Below are positions 1 through 8,886 of a DNA stretch of 54,896 nucleotides, piece after piece; position 1 is the stretch's first letter, and the number at the start of each line of letters is the position of its first letter. Origin of the DNA: JBEKTW01 sp049515655 (GTDB lineage Bacteria; Bacteroidota; Ignavibacteria; UBA10030; SZUA-254); the NCBI GenBank assembly GCA_049515655.1, contig JBEKTW010000023.1, positions 1 through 54,896 on the forward strand, written 5' to 3'. The notes beneath the pieces are model-generated. The model was not told the origin of the DNA, did not search any database, and saw nothing but the letters and a program-made list of their open reading frames with translations. Made by a program: the position numbers and the translations under genes.

Positions 1-86
1 ATCTGCAACCGGATTTCTTCCTCAGTTTGGAGGCGAGCTTTCTCATCCTCATAGATTCTCCTTTTTTCTTCGGCTGATAATTCCAT
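1..86 (-). CDS. Partial hypothetical protein, N-terminus only
   Basis: Reading the minus strand from the ATG at 84-86 gives an open frame to the window edge, beginning MELSAEEKRRIYEDEKAR. Only 28 residues are visible. They are highly charged (Glu/Lys/Arg) and probably helical. This style of opening is common on small soluble or membrane-anchored hypothetical proteins, but no family can be assigned from so little. A perfect 21-base palindrome lies about 40 bases upstream (128-148) and could be its operator. Confidence 0.55.
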   Translation of the reverse strand, partial: MELSAEEKRRIYEDEKARLQTEEEIRLQ

Positions 87-127
87 GTTTAGTCCCTAAT
101 GTTATTTGGCATTTCGGCTAACTCCTC

Positions 128-148
128 TAATAACGCACTGCGTTATTA
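128..148. repeat. Perfect 21-base palindrome
   Basis: taataacgca-c-tgcgttatta: two perfect 10-base arms around one central base. It lies 42 bases upstream of the minus-strand start at 86. It could be an operator for that gene or the core of a small repeated element. There is no T-run on either side, so a terminator is unlikely. Confidence 0.6.
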
Positions 149-365
149 CAACCACCGGCAGGCGAAATGACGAATATGTGCGTTCTTGTTTCTTACGAGT
201 GCCCATGATGGCATGTCAAAACCGATGGTAAGTTTGCCAATTCCTGTACCTTGAAATATACTTCGCGAATATACAAAAGATTCCGTCCAGTATCAACAAT
301 GAGACCTACGCTTGCCGGGAGCGCTCATCGACAAGAAAAATCCGCCAAACATTCGTTCCGCGGCT

Positions 366-430
366 TTTAACCCTCACCCGCGCTCCCTCTCCCATCCTTC
401 GACTTCGCTCAGGACGGGTTTGGGAGAGGG
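366..430. repeat. Dispersed hairpin repeat, family 1, copy A
   Basis: Starts 'ttaaccctcacc' and folds as CCCTCTCCC...GGGAGAGGG, with 'ccttcgacttcgctcaggac' in the tip. The copy at 30898-31024 has the same stem and the reverse complement of the same tip. The copy at 54683-54780 keeps the stem but has 'gaattc' at the tip. Confidence 0.7.
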
Positions 431-930
431 ATGTCACGTAGTGACAAGGAGGGTAGTGGGTGACATGACGATCCAAGAACTTATTAAAACCATTTGAGTG
501 ACACGATACTAAGTGAAAACCGCGTGTCCGCGGTCTGGTCGTCAACGTTGAAGGGCTCGAACGCGCCTCATGTCGATGTGACTCAGATGCGTAGACTCGA
601 CCGTTCTTCTGGGCGGCAGACCGCAGACTTCCGGGTTAGAAATTCTCGCCCATTTTTGCTATATTTGGTCGAAAACTTGGCTGATGAACACACTGTTTTT
701 CCACTAGAGGTCACCAACTTTTCAGGAGTTTCTCCGTACACAAGTTAATGGTCTGTATCCCATTGAACCGAACCGAAAGGTGCGAGCACTTGCGTCCTTG
801 CGGCGCTTTTCGCCCTTTACGGTTGAATTCTTGCGGCAAAGGGATCGGCGTGCACACGAAGGATGAAGACTAATCCGTCTAATCGACATTATCTAATTCA
901 ACAAATCATTCACAACTCTGGAGTTTCCCT

Positions 931-3900
931 ATGAGAAACACTGTTATCGCTTTCCTGCTGGTCTTTTCCTTCGCTCAACTGTATGCCCAGCGGGAAGCAA
1001 GACTTCTGCGCTTTCCGGCAATTCACGCGAACCAGATCGTGTTCACGTATGCCGGAGATCTCTACACCGTCAATGCCACCGGCGGCATCGCACGCAAGCT
1101 CACCAATCACGAAGGGTTCGAAATGTTCCCGCGCTTCTCCCACGACGGCAAATGGATCGCCTTCACGGGACAGTATGACGGCAACACGGAAGTGTACGTC
1201 ATGCCGGCGGAAGGCGGCGTGCCGAAGCGCCTTACATATACCGCAACACTCGGCCGCGACGACGTTTCCGACCGGATGGGACCGAACAATCTCGTGATGG
1301 GCTGGAAACACGACGACCAGCATATCCTCTTCCGCTCGCGCATGCGCGAGTTTAACGACTTCAAAGGGAGACTCTACCTTGCTTCGCTCGACGGCGATGT
1401 GCAGGAGGAACTGCCGCTCCCGAGAGGTGGATTTTGCTCATATTCTCCCGACGACAAGAAGCTCGCGTACAACAGGATCTTCCGTGAGTTCCGCACGTGG
1501 AAGCGCTATCGCGGCGGTTTGACGGATGATGTCTGGATCTATGATTTTGAGACGAAGAAGACCGAGAACATCACAGACAATCCGGCGGGCGACATCATTC
1601 CCATGTGGAGCGGAAACAAAATCTACTTCCTGTCCGACCGCGATTCCCTTAAACGAATGAATCTCTACGTCTATGACCTCGCGACGAAAAGTACGAGGAA
1701 GCTGACCCCTTTCACAGACTTTGATGTAAAATTCCCGTCCCTCGGCGACAACGCGATCGTCTTCGAGAACGGCGGCTCAATCTATCGATTCGACCTGGCG
1801 ACGGAGAAATCGGAAAAGGTTCCGATCTTCATCAATGAGGACCTCGTCGGCGGAAGAGGCGGCATCACGAAGGTCGGCGACTTCGTCACAAACTATGAGA
1901 TATCTCCCGACGGAAAGCGCGCGTTGTTCGGTGCACGCGGCGACGTGTTCACCGTGCCCGCGAAGTACGGCGCGACGCGAAATCTCACCGGCACACCCGG
2001 TATTCATGAACGCAACTCGAAGTGGTCCCCGAACGGCAAGTCGATCGCGTACATTTCCGACGCGACCGGCGAGGATGAAATTTATATCCAGCCGCAGGAC
2101 GGCAGCGCGCCGGCAACACAGATCACCAAGGGCGAGGATACGTACAAATACCAGATCTACTGGTCGCCGGACAGCAAAAAGATCCTGTGGGCCGACAAAA
2201 AACTCCGCCTGCGGTACGTCGATATCGACTCAAAGGCGATCACGGAAGTAGCGCAGGCAAAGGCATGGGAGTTCGATAACTACGGCTGGTCACCGGACAG
2301 CAAGTGGATTACCTACGCGAAGCCGGAAATGGAAATGATGAATAAGATCTATGTCTACTCCCTCGAGAACGGCCAGACGATTGAAGTAACCGACGGCTGG
2401 TACGGTTCTTCCCAGCCGGTGTTCAGCTCGGACGGGAAATATCTGTTCTTCGAGTCGAGCAGGGACTTCAACCCGACCTTCAGCCAAACAGAGTTCGACC
2501 AGTCCTACCAGGATATGTCGCGCATCTATCTTGTAACCCTTTCGAAAAGCGTCGATTCGCCCTTCAAACCGAAGAGTGATGAAGTCACCGTGAGCGAAGA
2601 GAAATCGAAGGCCGACGAGTCAAAAGGCAAGAAGGAGGATGAGAAGAAGGAAAAGAAAGAAACGGCTGTTGAGGTCAAGATCGACGCCGACGGTTTGAAG
2701 AGCCGTATTGTCGGATTGCCGATCCAGGCGGCCGGGTACCGCGACATCAAGTCGGTGGGGAGCTCGCTCTATTATATCCGGCAGGGAAGTAAGGATGAAA
2801 AGGCGCAATTCTTTCTGTACGACCTTTCCGAGCTGAAAGAAACGAATCTCGGAGAGATCGACGGCTACGAGATTTCCGCCGACATGAAAAAGATGCTGGT
2901 GGGGAAGGACCGGGGCTTCTACATCATCGACGTGCCCAAAGCCAAGATCGAGCTGAAAGACCGCCTGGATTTGTCCGCCATGGAAGTCAAGCTCGACAAA
3001 CGCCAGGAGTGGTCGCAGATCTATACCGAATGCTGGCGGCAGATGCGGGAGTTCTTCTATGATCCGAATATGCATGGGGTCGACTGGGAAGGAGTCAGGA
3101 AGAAGTATGAACCGCTCGTTGCGTACGTCAACCACAGAGCCGACCTCACATACATCATCGGAGAAATGATCGGCGAGCTCAGTGTCGGACATACCTACGT
3201 CGGCGGGGGAGACATGCCCCGCGCGAAGAGGATTCAAACCGGCCTCCTCGGCGCCCAGCTCGCGCGGGATCCTCAATCGGGGTACTATCGCATTACGAAG
3301 ATCCTCAAAGGTGAGAACTGGGATAAGAGCCGGCGAAGTCCATTGACGGAGATCGGCGTCAACGCGAACGAGGGGGATTACATTGTTGCGGTGAACGGAA
3401 AACCCACGAACACGATGGCGAACATCTACGAGTCGTTCGTCAATACGGTCGACAAGCAGGTGAAGTTGAAGCTGAACTCCCAGCCGCAGGAGAAGGGAAG
3501 CCGCGATGTAGTGGTGATTCCGACCGGCGATGAGCTGGAGTTGTACTACTACAACTGGGTTGAGGATAACATCCGGAAAGTTGGTGAAGCGACCGGCGGG
3601 AAGGTGGGATACATTCACCTTCCCGACATGGGAGTCGGCGGTCTCAATGAATTCGTGAAACGTTTCTATCCTCAGCTGCAGAAAAAGGCTGTCATCATCG
3701 ACGTGCGCGGGAACGGCGGAGGATTCGTTTCACAGTTGGTCGTTGAACGGCTCCGTCGCGAGATTGCCATGATCGGCATGTCCCGAAACACCTCTCCCAC
3801 GACGAACCCCCAGGAAATGATCTATGGTCCGAAGGTCTGTTTGATCGACGAGTTCTCCGCGTCGGACGGGGATATCTTCCCGTACCGGTTCAAGAAGTAT

Positions 3901-4200
3901 GACCTCGGAAAGCTTATCGGTAAGCGCACGTGGGGCGGCGTGCACGGCATCCGCGGCACGCTTCCGCTCCTCGACGGCGGATTCATGGACAGACCGGAGT
4001 TCGGCATCTACGACGCCGAAGGAAAGGGATGGATCGTCGAAGGACACGGCGTCGACCCGGATATCGTGGTGGATAACGACCCTGCGAAGGAATACATAGG
4101 TGTCGACGAGCAACTTAATAAAGCAATCGAAGTCATTCTCGATGAATTGAAAACAAAGGAAAAAACCATCCCGCCGGTTCCACCTGGGCCGGTCCACTAG
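931..4200 (+). CDS. Secreted tricorn-like S41 peptidase
   Basis: A 1089-residue exported peptidase. Residues 1-20 form a Sec signal peptide (MRNTVIAFLLVFSFAQLYAQ). Residues 25-545 are WD40-like propeller repeats with recurrent SPDGK/SPDSK motifs. A Lys/Glu-rich linker (about 550-590) follows, then a tricorn C1-type helical region, a PDZ domain (about 770-870) and an S41 tail-protease domain. Candidate catalytic residues are His754 (SVGHTYVGGGD), Ser978 (FSASDGD) and Glu1037 (VEGHGVDPD). The archaeal tricorn has Ser-His at the first site; here the residue before His is Gly. GGAG at 920-923 supports the start. Tricorn-type enzymes degrade peptides, and the signal peptide puts this one in the periplasm or outside. 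A terminator-like hairpin follows at 4236. Confidence 0.93.
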   Translation: MRNTVIAFLLVFSFAQLYAQREARLLRFPAIHANQIVFTYAGDLYTVNATGGIARKLTNHEGFEMFPRFSHDGKWIAFTGQYDGNTEVYVMPAEGGVPKRLTYTATLGRDDVSDRMGPNNLVMGWKHDDQHILFRSRMREFNDFKGRLYLASLDGDVQEELPLPRGGFCSYSPDDKKLAYNRIFREFRTWKRYRGGLTDDVWIYDFETKKTENITDNPAGDIIPMWSGNKIYFLSDRDSLKRMNLYVYDLATKSTRKLTPFTDFDVKFPSLGDNAIVFENGGSIYRFDLATEKSEKVPIFINEDLVGGRGGITKVGDFVTNYEISPDGKRALFGARGDVFTVPAKYGATRNLTGTPGIHERNSKWSPNGKSIAYISDATGEDEIYIQPQDGSAPATQITKGEDTYKYQIYWSPDSKKILWADKKLRLRYVDIDSKAITEVAQAKAWEFDNYGWSPDSKWITYAKPEMEMMNKIYVYSLENGQTIEVTDGWYGSSQPVFSSDGKYLFFESSRDFNPTFSQTEFDQSYQDMSRIYLVTLSKSVDSPFKPKSDEVTVSEEKSKADESKGKKEDEKKEKKETAVEVKIDADGLKSRIVGLPIQAAGYRDIKSVGSSLYYIRQGSKDEKAQFFLYDLSELKETNLGEIDGYEISADMKKMLVGKDRGFYIIDVPKAKIELKDRLDLSAMEVKLDKRQEWSQIYTECWRQMREFFYDPNMHGVDWEGVRKKYEPLVAYVNHRADLTYIIGEMIGELSVGHTYVGGGDMPRAKRIQTGLLGAQLARDPQSGYYRITKILKGENWDKSRRSPLTEIGVNANEGDYIVAVNGKPTNTMANIYESFVNTVDKQVKLKLNSQPQEKGSRDVVVIPTGDELELYYYNWVEDNIRKVGEATGGKVGYIHLPDMGVGGLNEFVKRFYPQLQKKAVIIDVRGNGGGFVSQLVVERLRREIAMIGMSRNTSPTTNPQEMIYGPKVCLIDEFSASDGDIFPYRFKKYDLGKLIGKRTWGGVHGIRGTLPLLDGGFMDRPEFGIYDAEGKGWIVEGHGVDPDIVVDNDPAKEYIGVDEQLNKAIEVILDELKTKEKTIPPVPPGPVH

Positions 4201-4235
4201 TTGATTCCATTCGTTCTTCAGTGGTCCTGAAGAGA

Positions 4236-4267
4236 CCCCGGCCGGAAACGACCGGGGTTTTGTTTTT
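4236..4267 (+). terminator. Rho-independent terminator
   Basis: CCCCGGCCG-GAAA-CGACCGGGG forms a nine-position stem with one C.A mismatch and a GAAA tetraloop, followed by TTTTGTTTTTT. It lies 35 bases after the stop of the tricorn-like gene, so that gene and the peptidase downstream are probably transcribed separately. Confidence 0.85.
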
Positions 4268-4429
4268 TGATATCTTGTACCTACCTTTCACCTTCTGCTC
4301 TGCTTTTCTTTGTGTCCTTTGTGGTTATGTGTTTGTTTTGAGCGCGTGCAATGGCAGGCAAAGAAAAGCAATGCGGGCAAATATGTAACGCGAGCCATGA
4401 AATTGTCAACATCCATACGGAGCCATATT

Positions 4430-6649
4430 ATGCGAAACCTCAAATCCATCAGAGAAACCATCTTTTTCTTCACTATCGTCATCCTTGCATTTGCCGTTAC
4501 CCTGCCGGCGCAGGAGAAGAAGAAGCTCACCTTCGAGCAGATCTTCAAGGGCGCCGAGCCGAAGTTAACGACGAGCTTGCCGGACATCATCGGCTGGGCC
4601 GACGACGACCACTATCTTGAATCGAAGAAGAAAACCGGCGAAGAGAAAGCGAAAGTCTACTCGGTCGATGCGAAGAGCGGCAAGGAAAAGCTCTACAGGG
4701 ATATGGATGAATATAAAAAGCTCGTCGGTCCGGACATAGACCCCGGCAGTCCGGTGTCCCATACGGAAGCGTACGACAAACTCATCTATGTCAAAGACAA
4801 AGACCTGTATTTTCTCGACACAAAGAAGAAGGAGTTCAAACGGTTGACGCAAACTGCCGCGGAAGAAAAGAATCCCACGATTTCCCCCGACGGAAACTAC
4901 GTCGCCTTCACCAGAGATAATAATCTCTTCGCGATTGACGTTGCATCGGGGAAGGAGTATCAATACACCAACGACGCGACCGACGTTGTCTACAATGGAT
5001 GGGCGGCGTGGGTGTACTATGAAGAGATTCTTGGAAGAGGGTCGCGGTACCGCGCGTTCTGGTGGTCTCCGGACAGCAAGGTCATCGCTTTCTACCGGTT
5101 CGACGAAACGAACGTTCCGATGTTTCCCATTTACCATTCGGAGGGGGTGCACGGCACGCTCGAAAAGACCCGCTATCCAAAAGCCGGCGACCCGAATCCG
5201 GAAGTGAGTGTCGGGTTCGTGCCCGTCACGGGCGGGGACGTGGTGTGGGCAGACTTCAACCAGAAAGACGACCAGTATTTCGGCACTCCCTTCTGGATGC
5301 CGGACGGCAACCAGCTTGTCGTCCAATGGATGAACAGGGGGCAGGATACATTGAAGCTCTATTCAGTCGATCCTTACAAAGGAACGAAAAAGGAATTCTA
5401 TCTCGAGCACCAGCCGTCGTGGGTTGAATGGTTCGGGACCGTCCATTTCCTTAAGGACAACAAAGGCTACATCCTGCAGAGCGACAAGGACGGCTGGAGC
5501 CACCTCTATCGGTATAGCATGGATGGAGAGCTCGTCAACCAGATAACACAAGGCAAGTGGGCGGTGGCTGACGTTCTCAATGTGGATGACGACGAACAGC
5601 TTGTGTATTTCACGGCAAAGAAAGAAGCATCGACGAACACGGATTTCTACAAGGTGAAGTTCGATGGCTCGCATCTCACCCGATTGACATCCGGAGAGTA
5701 CACGCATCACATACAGCTTTCGCCGCATGGAAAGTATTTTACGGACTCGTACTCCAATCTCGCGCAGCCGTCCAGGATGGCTCTGTACACCGGTGAGGGG
5801 AAGCTTGTGAAGGAGCTCGGCGACAGCAAGACGAAGGAATTCGCGAACTACGCGTTGGCAAAGCCGGAATTATTCCGCGTGACGACTCCCGACGGCTATG
5901 CCCTGCCCGTGATCTGGACGCTCCCCACGGATTTCAGTGAAAACAAGAAATACCCGGTTCTCATCAACATTTACGGAGGACCGGCTTCGCCGACGGTTGC
6001 CAATTCGTGGAGGGGCATCGGCGAGCAGTGGCTGGCGATGCAAGGGGTCATCCAGGTAACGATGGATCATAGGGGGTCCGGGCACTTCGGGAAGGAAGGA
6101 GTCGCGTTGATGCACAGGAACCTCGGCAAGTGGGAAATGAACGATTACATCGAAGTCGCGAAGTGGCTGCGGGCCAAACCGTTCGTCGATACCACGAAAA
6201 TCTGTATCAGCGGCGGCAGTTACGGCGGGTACACGACGTGCATGGCGCTGACGTTCGGTGCCGATTACTTCACCCACGGTATTGCGAGTTTTTCCGTCAC
6301 CGACTGGAAATTGTACGATTCCCACTACACGGAGCGTTATATGGACACGCCGGAAGAGAATCCGGAAGGTTACAAGAACGGTTCTGCCATGACGTACGTC
6401 GACAGGTACAAGGGGCTGCTCAGGATTGTCCACGGAACGATCGACGATAACGTCCATATGCAGAACAGCCTGCAGCTCGTGAACGCGCTGGAGGATCAAG
6501 GGAAACACTTCGAGTTCATGGTGTACCCCGGCGGACGGCATGGGTGGGGCGGCCCGAAAGCGACCCATTCCAGGAATGAGTCGTACAGATTTTACTACAA
6601 GTACCTTCTTGAGAAGGAGTTTCCCGAAGCTTTGTTCAATCAGAAGTGA
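4430..6649 (+). CDS. Secreted dipeptidyl peptidase IV (S9B)
   Basis: 739 residues from the ATG at 4430; the frame stays open to 4310, but only this start puts a signal peptide (MRNLKSIRETIFFFTIVILA...LPAQ) at the N-terminus, with GGAG about seven bases before it. An eight-bladed propeller domain (about 60-490) precedes an alpha/beta hydrolase. The triad is Ser597 (ISGGSYGGY), Asp672/673 (HGTIDDNVH) and His704 (GGRHGW). YYEEIL in the propeller matches the paired glutamates that bind the substrate N-terminus in DPP-IV. S9B enzymes release X-Pro or X-Ala dipeptides. With the neighbouring tricorn-like protease, this suggests growth on external protein. Family assignment is firm; substrate is inferred. 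Confidence 0.93.
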   Translation: MRNLKSIRETIFFFTIVILAFAVTLPAQEKKKLTFEQIFKGAEPKLTTSLPDIIGWADDDHYLESKKKTGEEKAKVYSVDAKSGKEKLYRDMDEYKKLVGPDIDPGSPVSHTEAYDKLIYVKDKDLYFLDTKKKEFKRLTQTAAEEKNPTISPDGNYVAFTRDNNLFAIDVASGKEYQYTNDATDVVYNGWAAWVYYEEILGRGSRYRAFWWSPDSKVIAFYRFDETNVPMFPIYHSEGVHGTLEKTRYPKAGDPNPEVSVGFVPVTGGDVVWADFNQKDDQYFGTPFWMPDGNQLVVQWMNRGQDTLKLYSVDPYKGTKKEFYLEHQPSWVEWFGTVHFLKDNKGYILQSDKDGWSHLYRYSMDGELVNQITQGKWAVADVLNVDDDEQLVYFTAKKEASTNTDFYKVKFDGSHLTRLTSGEYTHHIQLSPHGKYFTDSYSNLAQPSRMALYTGEGKLVKELGDSKTKEFANYALAKPELFRVTTPDGYALPVIWTLPTDFSENKKYPVLINIYGGPASPTVANSWRGIGEQWLAMQGVIQVTMDHRGSGHFGKEGVALMHRNLGKWEMNDYIEVAKWLRAKPFVDTTKICISGGSYGGYTTCMALTFGADYFTHGIASFSVTDWKLYDSHYTERYMDTPEENPEGYKNGSAMTYVDRYKGLLRIVHGTIDDNVHMQNSLQLVNALEDQGKHFEFMVYPGGRHGWGGPKATHSRNESYRFYYKYLLEKEFPEALFNQK

Positions 6650-6744
6650 CGGGAAGCGGGATCACGCGTTGCTGGCCGTGGCGCAGGAGTTTGAACGGAA
6701 ATCGGCCCGCTGTCTGAATTTTCAGAACGAGGAGGGCGCGGGAT

Positions 6745-8799
6745 TTATTTTCGCGCTCTCATCTTGACGCGTTTCAGCTTGCCCTCGATAACTGCCAGAA
6801 GCAAATCGAAATCGATCGGCTTGGTCAGGTAATCGTCGGCGCCGAGCTGCATGCCGGAGCGGACGATGACGTCGTCATTGAGCGCGCTGAGGAAGATGAA
6901 GGGAATCTGGCGGAGTTCCGGTTGTTCCTGAACCAACTTGAAGAATTTAAAGCCATCCGGTTCGCGGGGGAGAAAACTTATGTCGCTCACAATAATATCG
7001 ACCGGCTCCTTCTTGAGTTTTTCCAGAGCAACGTTGACACTCTCGGCCTCGACGGCCTGGTATCCCCGTGCTTCGAGTTCCTCCTTGATCGCCTCACGGA
7101 TTTGCGGTTCGTCATCGGCCACAAGAATCCGGCCTTTCACGGCAAGCCGCTGGATTCTCGAGAGGATGTATGGTTCCAGCCGTGACGCTTCTTCAGGTGT
7201 TATCCGGAATTTCTCCTTGAGGGATTCAAGCTTGCCCGCGTCTTTCAGGTTTAAGTCGCCCGAAATAATTCCTTTTTCCACATCCTGAACGTATTTCTCC
7301 AACCGGACGTCGGTTTCGACCTTCACGTGATCGTCGTAGGTCAGCTCTAACAGTTCTTTCAATTCCATGAGCTTTTCTGCTTCGTCGACGCTCGGCTCGC
7401 CGTTAGTGTAGGAAATTGCGAGTTTCTCCCGGTACAGCGCGAGGCATTCTTCCTTACTCTTGGGAATAGTAAATCCAAGGAGTTCCATCCTCCGTTCGTA
7501 ATCGACGGAGAGTTGCTCCAACCGCGTCATGAGATTTTTTTCCATCTCGGCCCGGAGGTCGGTCCGCACTTTCTCCAGCTTTTCATTCTCGGTGGCGAGC
7601 ATCGCTTCGCGCTCTTGTTGCAGTTTTCTTCTTTCGGCTTCGATCGCTCCGTCCGCCTCTGCCTGGACGAGCCGTCGTTCGGCGACCAGCTGTTCCTGGT
7701 ACTTTCGCTGATGTTCGGCTTCGAGGTCCTGAACAAGCTTCACGCGTTTCTTCTCGAAGTCCTGTGCCTCGCGTCTACGGACCTGTTCAACCTGCTCGTG
7801 GATCTGGCGCTGGTGTTCTTCTTCGAGCTTCTTCCGCTCCCGCTCCGAAGACTCCTTCAGTTTCTCGAGTTTGTCATCGGAGTGTTTCTTCAGGGTCTCC
7901 CGTTCCTTCGAGAGTTTTTCTTCCAATTCCTTGTCGAAATTCTCACGGATCTTCTGCTGTTCAATCTGCTGCTGCTGAAGGCCTTGTTCACGAAACACGG
8001 TTTCCGTCTTGCGGAGGCTTTCGAGCAGCCGCTTGTTGAACTCCTCGCGCATTTTCCGCTCTTTTTCCTCAAATGCAGTGCGTTCTTTTTCCAGAAGCTC
8101 GGCTTGCTCCCGTTTCAGTCGCTCCTCGAGTTCATCCTGCTGTTTCGTATGATGCTCCACCAGTCGCGCTTTGATTTCACCTTCAAAAAACGATTGCTCT
8201 TTCTCAAACTGCTGTTTCAATCGTTCCTCGGAGAGACGGACCTCCTCATCGAGTTTCTTCTTGTATTCGCCCTCGAGGCGCTTGTGTAGTTCTGCTGCGC
8301 GCTGCTCGTACTGTGTTTTCAAAACAGCCTGTTGTCGTTCAAGCTTTGTCCGTTCCAGCTCAAGGGTCTTGGCGGCATTTGCCTCTGCGTGGTGGATTTC
8401 CTCCGTCAGCCGCTGCTTGTATTCCTGCTCCACCTGCTCGCGGACTTTCTTTTCGAGCACATCATGGTTGACGGGAGGATGCTCCGTCTTGTGAGCGGGT
8501 GAGGGCGCCGGGTGCGGCGCTGCTTCGGCCGCAGGAGAAGCTGCCGGAGCGGGTGGAGCTTCGTGGGCCGGTGGTGTTTTGTCCGGAGGAGTCGCGGCTG
8601 CGGGGTGTTTTCCTTCCTTCAGTCTCTTTTCAAAGAGTTTGATGCGCTCTTCGAATGCGACGATGTACGGACTGCTGGGATTGACGCGCTTCGCATCTGC
8701 GAGGCGTAATCGTGCCTGGTCAAAATTGCCGTGTTTGATGAGGGTATCAACTTCCCTCATGAATTGGTTAAAGAGATTCTGATTGTCGGTTAAGCTCAA
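6745..8799 (-). CDS. TPR-like/coiled-coil protein with C-terminal receiver
   Basis: 684 residues from a TTG start (bases 8797-8799), chosen because AGAGGAG precedes it by seven bases. Residues 10-55 form a TPR-like helical pair (HGNFDQARLRLADAKRVNPSS). A Pro/Ala-rich linker (about 65-105) leads into a roughly 320-residue, very charged coiled coil rich in EE, KL and RQ. Next come two related helical units (about 435-545: EKLMELKELLEL..., GKLESLKEKFRI...) and a receiver domain (about 555-680) with Asp606 (IIVSDISF) and Lys in LTKP. Start and receiver resemble the 194-residue protein at 52237, as if the coiled coil had been inserted. The role is unknown; a phosphorylation-controlled scaffold is an inference. 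The upstream hybrid kinase is a likely partner. Confidence 0.85.
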   Translation of the reverse strand: MSLTDNQNLFNQFMREVDTLIKHGNFDQARLRLADAKRVNPSSPYIVAFEERIKLFEKRLKEGKHPAAATPPDKTPPAHEAPPAPAASPAAEAAPHPAPSPAHKTEHPPVNHDVLEKKVREQVEQEYKQRLTEEIHHAEANAAKTLELERTKLERQQAVLKTQYEQRAAELHKRLEGEYKKKLDEEVRLSEERLKQQFEKEQSFFEGEIKARLVEHHTKQQDELEERLKREQAELLEKERTAFEEKERKMREEFNKRLLESLRKTETVFREQGLQQQQIEQQKIRENFDKELEEKLSKERETLKKHSDDKLEKLKESSERERKKLEEEHQRQIHEQVEQVRRREAQDFEKKRVKLVQDLEAEHQRKYQEQLVAERRLVQAEADGAIEAERRKLQQEREAMLATENEKLEKVRTDLRAEMEKNLMTRLEQLSVDYERRMELLGFTIPKSKEECLALYREKLAISYTNGEPSVDEAEKLMELKELLELTYDDHVKVETDVRLEKYVQDVEKGIISGDLNLKDAGKLESLKEKFRITPEEASRLEPYILSRIQRLAVKGRILVADDEPQIREAIKEELEARGYQAVEAESVNVALEKLKKEPVDIIVSDISFLPREPDGFKFFKLVQEQPELRQIPFIFLSALNDDVIVRSGMQLGADDYLTKPIDFDLLLAVIEGKLKRVKMRARK

Positions 8800-8886
8800 C
8801 TCTTGGCTCCTCTTTGATTAAGCGTGCAGTGCTTCAGATTGATGACTTGTGCTTTTGTTGTTCAAGTCTATCGTGAGAAGAAACTC

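Larger units (their letters stand above)
87..930. other. Gene-free spacer with repeats
   Basis: I see no convincing gene here. It holds a perfect palindrome (128-148), a copy of a dispersed hairpin repeat (366-430), and a stretch at about 790-840 resembling the decayed 'cttgcgtccttgcgg' kind of intergenic repeat. A related string, 'ctttgtgtcctttgtgg', recurs near 4309-4330. The 84-codon frame at 494-748 needs a TTG start, has no ribosome-binding site, and its product shows no recognisable pattern. GGAG at 920-923 belongs to the next gene. Confidence 0.6.

Noticed and set aside
494..748. An 84-codon open frame in the first spacer
   Set aside because: It needs a TTG start, has no ribosome-binding site, and its product has no recognisable pattern.
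2620..3618. A 332-codon minus-strand frame inside the tricorn-like gene
   Set aside because: The plus-strand gene has a clear domain structure across this stretch; the other frame has none.
4310..4429. N-terminal extension of the DPP-IV gene
   Set aside because: It would bury the signal peptide 40 residues inside the protein; GGAG precedes the ATG at 4430.
7513..8289. A long plus-strand open frame opposite the coiled-coil gene
   Set aside because: It is the antisense shadow of a repetitive Glu/Lys/Arg coiled coil, giving Leu/Phe-rich nonsense.
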